Shown: positions 57,144-64,000 of the stretch, piece by piece | How positions within the stretch are numbered: position 1 is the first letter of the stretch | Layout of the letters: each line of letters begins with the position of its first letter | From: Tillandsia leiboldiana | Lineage: Eukaryota; Streptophyta; Magnoliopsida; Poales; Bromeliaceae | Assembly: GCA_029204045.2 (NCBI GenBank) | Contig: CM055063.1 | Coordinates: 43,371,562 to 43,435,561, forward strand | Direction of reading: 5' to 3' | Length of the DNA stretch: 64,000 nt | Made by a program: the position numbers and the translations under genes | Notes under the pieces: model-generated | Told to the model about the DNA's origin: nothing | The model's input: the letters and a program-made list of their open reading frames with translations, nothing else | Databases searched by the model: none

Positions 57144-60100
57144 TCCTCCCCCACTAAAAGAAAGTTTCGTCCTCGAAACTAGATCAAGCCCATCAGGAGT
57201 CAAGAATACCACGGCTAGGTATCAAACAATACGCCTCTAGCTCCCCCACTCGCTCCTCGTGATTACTCCGCAACAACAACAACAAGTACGGCATGACCCG
57301 ATGTGCAATTCTCTCATCTCTCGAGCTAGAAATTGCAACGGGCGTCCCTCGTACTCCAATAATCACAGATCTCAAAGGGGCAAGTAAATCACGGGCGAGG
57401 AGAAAACATCACTACTGAGCTGAGACGTGAAAAAACCAAGGGCTCCACTAAAAAGGCTGGGGGAAAACTGAGATAACCACAAGTGTAATACGCACCAAAC
57501 CACAACATGGTGCCACCCTCAACAAGACGACCCGAAGCATACCCGCAGACTCGTCCGATAAGGAAGGGAAATCCAATAAGTTGGGGTCTTCACTCGGTCA
57601 CTTCCCGATCCAAAAACCACCCGAGTGGACTACTCAACTGCAGGCTACCCTCAAAAGGGATCCTCAGGAGACACAATCTCGTGCCACAGTTGGTCGCTCA
57701 ACATGCTATAACCCCAACGGACCCACGGGTCGAAGTCGATCCCTCAACTCATAAAGAACACCCTAACGGGGACCAAACCGTCGGTGAACGGGACTGAAAA
57801 CTGGCTCACAAGGCGATCATAAAGCTGATGCCCAACTCGCGGTCAAAAGTCCGAAACATCCAAAAGGCTTTCACCGTTGTGTACCTACAACGTGGCATCA
57901 CTGCCGTGCACCCACGGCGTGGCATTACTGCCGTGTAACAACGGCGTGGCCTCACTGCCGTGCGCCACCGGCGGGCATCACCACCGTGTATCAACGGTGT
58001 GGCATCACCACCGTGTATCAACGGTGTGGCATCACTGCCGTGTATCAACGGCGTGGCATCACTGTCGTGTACCACGGCGTGGCATCACCACCGTGTATCA
58101 ACGGTGTGGCATCACCACCGTGTATCAACGGTGTGGCATCACTGCCGTGTATCAACGGCGTGGCATCACTGCCGCGTACCAACGGCGTGGCATCACTGCC
58201 GTGCGCCAACGGCATGGCATCACCACCGTGTATCAACGGTGTGGTATACCCAAGCATCAAGGCCTCAGATCTCACAGTCCTATACCCAACACTACCTCGA
58301 AAACCCGGAGCTGAGGAAGGGCCAAAAGATCAACAGGCAAAAACCAGGGCCCCAACTGCACTGGGCAGGACCAATAACTCCCATCTATGTGCAACACGTG
58401 ATCAGGTATCTGAACCTCACGAGAACAAGCTAAAGGTCCTAATCTCTAGCCCATACATCAATGCAAATGCCCTAGCACTCTCACAGCTATGTCGGAGAAC
58501 CCTCCACGACTCAACTCACAGCAACACCCCACTCATAGGCGAGAAGAACTGACGGACGCGGCAAAGATCCAAAAATTCCGATAGACCGTGCCTAGAACCC
58601 CAACCAAACAAGAACAGACCCTAGGCTCAGTCTATCGAAGTTTTCGCTCCTTTACCGTTCAGGGATTCGGTCCTCTTGTTCAAAGCGGGGAAACTATGTC
58701 AACAAGCAACTCACGGCTGGAGACGCTCCCGGTAGTCCATCAGGACGAACTCGACGCCATCAATCTCGGCGTCCTGTCGGGTCATCTCAATCTCACTAAA
58801 ATACCACCTGGTACTCGGCCGGAGGTGAAAATCGCCTCAACAGGCCAAACCTTCGCCACTCACTAGGCGGCATCGCCACTCATTGGGCGGCATCGCCACT
58901 CACTGGGCGGCATCACCCCTTACTGGGCGGCATCACCCCTTACTGGCGGCATCGCCTCTCACTGGGCGGCATCGCCCCTCGTAGCTCGGCCAGTGGAAAG
59001 TATCCTCCTGGTAATTCGGCCAGGGAAAAATGTCCTCCTGGTTACTCGCCAGGGCATGCGCCCACCTGGTAACTCGGCCAGGGGCAACGCATCCATCTGG
59101 TTGCTCGGCCAGTGGAAAGTATCCTCCTGGTAATTCGGCCAGGAAAAAATGTCCTCCTGGTAATCTCGGCCAGGGCATGCGCCCACCTGGTAACTCGGCC
59201 AGGGGCAACGCATCCATCTGGTTGCTCGGCCAGTGGAAGTATCCTCCTGGTAACTCGGCCAGTGATAATTATCCATCTGGTAACTCGGCCAGTGATAATT
59301 ATCCATCTGGTAACTCGGCCAGTGATAATTATCCACCTGGTAACTCGGCCAGTAATAATTATCCATCTGGTAACTCGGCCAGTGATAATTATCCACCTGG
59401 TAACTCGGCCAGTGATAATTATCCATCTGGTAACTCGGCCAGTGATAATTATCCACCTGGTAACTCGGCCAGTGATAATTATCCATCTGGTAACTCGGCC
59501 AGTGATAATTATCCATCTGGTAACTCGGCCAGTGAGAACGCCCTCCTGGTAACTCCAGGCCTAGGAAAACGCTCTCCTGGTAACTCAGCCAGGGAAAAAT
59601 GCCCTCCTGGTAACTCAGCCAGGGAGAACGCTCTCCTGGTAACTTCAGCCAGGAAAAAATGCCCTCCTGGTGACTCAGCCAGGGAAAATGCCCTCCTGGT
59701 AACTCAGCCAGGGAAAATGCCCTCCTGGTAACTCAGCCAGGGAAAACGCTCTCCTGGTAACTCAGCCAGGGAAAACGCTCTCCTGGTAACTCAGCCAGGA
59801 AAAAACGCCCTCCTGGTGACTCAGCCAGGGAAAATGCCCTCCTGGTAACTCAGCCAGGGAAAATGCCCTCCTGGTAACTCAAGCCAGGGAAAATGCTCTC
59901 CTGGTAACTCAGCCAGGAAAACGCTCTCCTGGTAACTCAGCCAGGAAAAACGCCTCCTGGTGACTCAGCCAGGGAAAATGCCCTCCTGGTAACTGAGCCA
60001 GGGAAAATGCCCTCCTAGTAACTCAGCCAGGGAAAACGCTCTCCTGGTAACTCAGCCAGGAAAAACGCCCTCCTGGTGACTCAGCCAGGGAAAATGCCCT

Positions 60101-60599
60101 CCTGGTAACTCAGCCAGGGAAAAACGCCCTCCTGGTGACTCAGCCAGGGAAAATGCCCTCCTGGTAACTCAGCCAGGGAAAATGCCCTCCTAGTAACTCA
60201 GCCAGGGAAAACGCTCTCCTGGTAACTCAGCCAGGGAAAATGCCCTCCTGGTGACTCAGCCAGGGCGGGGTGTGTCCTTTTCACAACACGACGTCTCAGG
60301 GGTATCGCCACCCACTGCACAACTACAAACGTCAGGACACAACAACCATACGACCCAATCAGCGAAAGTCTAAGACATGTCATCCATTCCATAGTATTAT
60401 GTTGTCTGCAACCAACATAATCGATTTAGGAGAATAAACATGCCAAACTCTCATCCAGTCTCTTGGGAGAGGTAAAAACTCAATCAGGACTCTCGCTAAA
60501 AGTCACGACTCTCACGTAGTCATTCTAATATCCAGCCACAAGCCTAGGGTTTCTAAGTCCACCACGACCTACAACCTAGGCTCTGATACCACTCTAATC
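57144..60599 (-). mobile_element. F2 internal region, second copy
   Basis: Unit-for-unit the same minisatellites as 50308-53766, in the same order and with the same variant units. The differences I noticed are nearly all one-base indels (for example near 57974, 58072, 59554). It may be the same locus assembled twice. Confidence 0.8.
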
Positions 60600-63500
60600 T
60601 GTCACGCCCCGGGGTCGGAACTGCGACCCGGGCTCACTAACAGATCCGCCATCTGTACGGAAACTGCCGTACAGACGAAGCGTCTAACCTGCAGAAAGAA
60701 TCAACTACAGAGATACAGATATCAGAGCTGAAAGTAAACGACTAAAACTGAAGTCCAACCACTGTACAACTGAAAATAATACAATATCCATCTCCCCAAA
60801 TACTATCATATACAAAGTCCTCTGATACAAAAACTCAAAAGGGAGGTATCTCCAATGAATACATCAGTGTACAGACTCTCGATACAAGAATATCCTCACT
60901 ACAACAGTCTCTCAAACTGTAAAATAAAGTACAACTCTATACCTCACAACAAAGGTCTCTCAACAGAGGAAAAAGAAGAAAACTAATCTACTGAAGCTCT
61001 CCTCTGAAGGGGTACCGCTACACTCCAATGACGGGTAGGGAACTAGCTCGCGACTCCCTCGCCTCGGTCAGAAGGATCAGCAACTGGAGCAACAGGAACA
61101 GGAGGAGAAGTTCCTGGGGAAAAAGACACCACGACGGGTGTGAGAACTACTTCCCACAGTAGTTCTCAGTGGGTGCCGTCAACAAGCCCAACGGTCTGCC
61201 CACCAAGTCTACTAGAGGCCAAAGATAACAACGCAATGCAAACTGAAACAAGAAAAGCTGGAGCTACTCTACAGCTACCATGCCTCTATCTAGATACTCC
61301 AAAAGTGGAACAGATGAAAGTAAATGAGACCACTCGCACCCAAGGTGCTCAAACGACCCAAACGAACTGACTACCTCAAAGGTCCAGTCAAGCCTGCGCC
61401 CGTCGACTAGGAACGCTCCTGCCCACTACCACACATCCACATGAGGACGGGATTTACGCGGGGCGTCCTGTCCTACTAACTCATCCCTCGCGCAAAACTG
61501 CCTCAACAGGCCAACCATCGTATCCACAGCGGCATCTCAGGACGCGACTCCAACTGAGTAGAACGGCGCGGCATAGAGTATCAAACATTGCATATGCAGG
61601 CTAGTCAAAAACCACGCTCACTCTCAGAACGGTAGGACTCAAGATCCCCAAATACCTCGCACAACAGTCGGAGCACTCTCGACGACTCAGCTGCTCGGCT
61701 AACTCGAAACACGTGACACTAGCCTCTCCAACGGCTCGCAGCACAAGGCTCACTGGCTGGAGATACTCCACAGCCAGGAACGACCCATAACTCAGGGTAA
61801 CAAAACAGGTCGGACAACACTCAACGACCTGGGACCACCGCCAACCCCAACGGTTCCCAACAAGACGGTCCGGAAGATACTCGACGGCCCGGGACTGCCG
61901 TCTGCGCGTCGGCTCCCTCCACGACGGCACAACAGGGAAACAAGACCTCCCGGGACTACCGTTTACCCAAACGGCTCCCGGCACAGATAAGCAACCCAGT
62001 ACAACTACCAGACTCCACTCTGCTCCCAGGCAAGAGTGTAAAAGCATCCCACACTAAAAGCAAGTCCCGACCTCTCGGCCCACTACCCGGGCGAGAAAAC
62101 ACTATGTCCAGGGATGAAGGTACAGTGTGGATGTCTAAGCATAAATAACCCTAGCCCAAGTGAGGGTTTTCTACTAGTCTGGTTACACATACAACATATG
62201 ACGGGGGTGCTAGGTCAAGTTCCAAAATAACTATATTAACAGATAATAAAAGGAATAACAATTCCTACAATCTGGCATACTACACAATGAAATAAACTAT
62301 CATGCATAGTCCTACATCAGTAGAAATACTGTACAGTCCATAAAACTTGGAGATAAGGCCACCCACCTCGATTTGCCACCAATTGCTCGTAGACACTTGC
62401 AATTGGCCTCCACGCGATCCGCACGCAAAATGGGGCACGCCGTCGGAGTCCGCACGCAAAACGGAGCACGCCGCCGGAGTCCGCACGCAAAACGGAGCAC
62501 GCTGCCGGAGTCCGCACCAAAAACGGAGTCTGCACGTGAAACGGTGCAGGGCGCCGGAGTCCGCACGCAAAACGGTGCACGGTGCCGGAATCCGCACGCA
62601 AAACGGAGTCCGCACGCAAAACGGTGCACGGTGCCGGAGTCCGCACGCAAAACGGTGCACGGTGCCAGGATCCGCACGCAAAACGGAGTCCGCACGCAAA
62701 CGGTGCATGGTGCCGGAGTCCGCACGCAAAACGGTGCACGGTGCCAGGATCCGCACGCAAAACGGAGTCCGCACGCAAAACGGTGCACGGTGCCGGAGTC
62801 CGCACGCAAAACGGTGCACGGTGCCAGGATCCGCACGCAAAACGGAGTCCGCACGCAAAACGGTGCACGGTGCCGGAGTCCGCACGCAAAACGGTGCACG
62901 GTGCCGGAGTCCGCAAGCAAAACGGTGCACGGTGCCCAACACAGAAAAGAGCAAGAGGGTTAATTACAGTCCAAAAGATCGCCCCAAAAACTGTACAAAA
63001 ATACAGTAAAACCAACACACGGGACCTACCCGACTGCGCCGCCGTCGCCGCAACGCCCCCATCGGAAGCCTCGCGCGCTCCACGAGGCCCGCGACGCGAA
63101 ACGCCAACTCCCACAACCTCCTCCCTCACTCCCTCTCGCTCTCGGGTGCAGAAGAAAGAAAGAAAGGGAAGAAGGTGGCTTGCGGGGAGGAAGAAGAAGA
63201 GGAAAAAGAGGGAGAGGGGAGAAGGCGGGTCCACGGTGCACCGGTCCACGGTGCACCGGCCGGTCCACCGCACCCGCCCGGGTGCACCAGGCCCAGGCAA
63301 GGAGGCGCGCGCCCACGTGGCCGTATCCCCGCACGCCACGCGGGCGCGCAGCTCACGCGCCACACGGGCGCGTGACACGCTGCCGCCCGCAGGCGCGGGA
63401 CACGGCCGCGTGACACGGGCGCGCCCACGTGCTCCCGCGCGGGCGCCAACGGGGGGCCGCCACGTGGCGGCCCCTGCGCGATTCCCGCCGAAGCGCCAGT

Positions 63501-64000
63501 GCGCCCCCCCTGCCGCGCCGCACGCTCCTCGAGCCGCGCGCCCGCCTCGATCCGCGAGCCGCACTCCTCGGGATTTGCCTCGCCTCGCCTCGAGATTCGT
63601 GCCGTGATGCCTCGAAAAACGCGCACTTCATCCGGGCTCCAAAACCAACAAGTAAATAGTCCATTCTTAGCGATTTCGCGCGCTGAATCCAAAAACGATG
63701 TCCATTTCTCCAAATTCTCACCCGAAAATTTGCCGAATGCCAACTCGATCCAATTTTCGCGCCGGGTCCATTTTTAAAGTCCGATTTGCCCAATTCCAAC
63801 TCTAAAAATTCCCGAAGGCGACCGGAGAGGTAAACTTTTATCCGGACTTCACCCGGAGTCTAATTTTGACATCTGAATCGCGCGAAAACACTTCTAAACA
63901 CCCGACGGGTCCTCCAACTTCCCACGGGGTCTCAATTTAAGCCCGAAGTCCACCACTTGTGTCCAAATTGCGCGCAACCCACGCAGGCCTCCAGTGATGC
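60600..64000 (-). mobile_element. F2 LTR-c, truncated by window edge
   Basis: Begins TGTCACGCCCCGGGG after the PBS and runs to the window end, about 100 bases short of a full LTR. Minisatellite at 62421-62934. Its right flank and any target-site duplication lie outside the window. Confidence 0.83.

Overview
The window is plant nuclear DNA made almost entirely of nested LTR retrotransposons, and I see no host gene, tRNA, rRNA or CRISPR array. Plant origin follows from the element types: a chromodomain-bearing Ty3/gypsy element, Sirevirus-like Ty1/copia elements with a multiplied polypurine tract, and TGGTATCAGAGC primer-binding sites matching plant initiator-Met tRNA. The species cannot be read from this sequence. 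Two runs of exactly 100 N (11590-11689, 56580-56679) are scaffold gaps, and sequence beside them carries many single-base indels.

Four repeat families are present (labels are mine). F1 is a non-autonomous, LARD-like minus-strand family with an LTR of about 1.86 kb (about 3.26 kb in one copy) and an internal region of about 1.8 kb. F2 is its minus-strand relative, with an LTR of about 3.5 kb and an internal region of about 3.46 kb filled with minisatellites. F3 is a decayed Tekay/Del-like gypsy element on the minus strand. SIR is a Sirevirus-like copia family with an LTR of about 1.395 kb that carries gag but no pol. F1, F2 and F3 share LTR ends (TGTCACGCCCCG in plus-strand reading), PBS and 3' end, so F1 and F2 look like parasites of F3-type elements.

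Layout: 1-11589 is F1 LTR end, internal, LTR, then internal interrupted by SIR-A. It closely repeats 19912-31590 and ends at gap 1. 11690-45763 is one F3 element: its 3' LTR remnant and integrase/RT lie at 11690-14372, its RT start, protease and gag at 41364-43024, and its 5' LTR at 43025-45763. Its RT gene is split by a 27-kb F1 array (14373-41363, flanked by GAACA) holding four F1 LTRs and three internal regions. That array is itself interrupted by SIR-B (24376-31118, flanked by CTATC) and SIR-C (34480-40828, minus strand, flanked by CTCCC). F3 sits inside an older F1-like LTR (45764-46124).

46125-46808 is a short non-LTR stretch with repeated hairpins and CT/GA-rich snapback sequence. 46809-64000 is F2: LTR, internal, LTR (with gap 2), internal, partial LTR. 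Diagnostic variants suggest that the second and third LTRs are one locus assembled twice.

The only apparently intact coding sequence is the SIR-B gag (26156-28117). SIR-C gag is frameshifted near its C terminus. The gag of SIR-A and the gag and pol of F3 are broken. The most unusual signals are a multi-LTR array inside one target-site duplication, a long/short LTR difference made by a 7-bp microhomology deletion that removes the TATA box, and F2 minisatellites whose units form hairpins with compensatory base changes.
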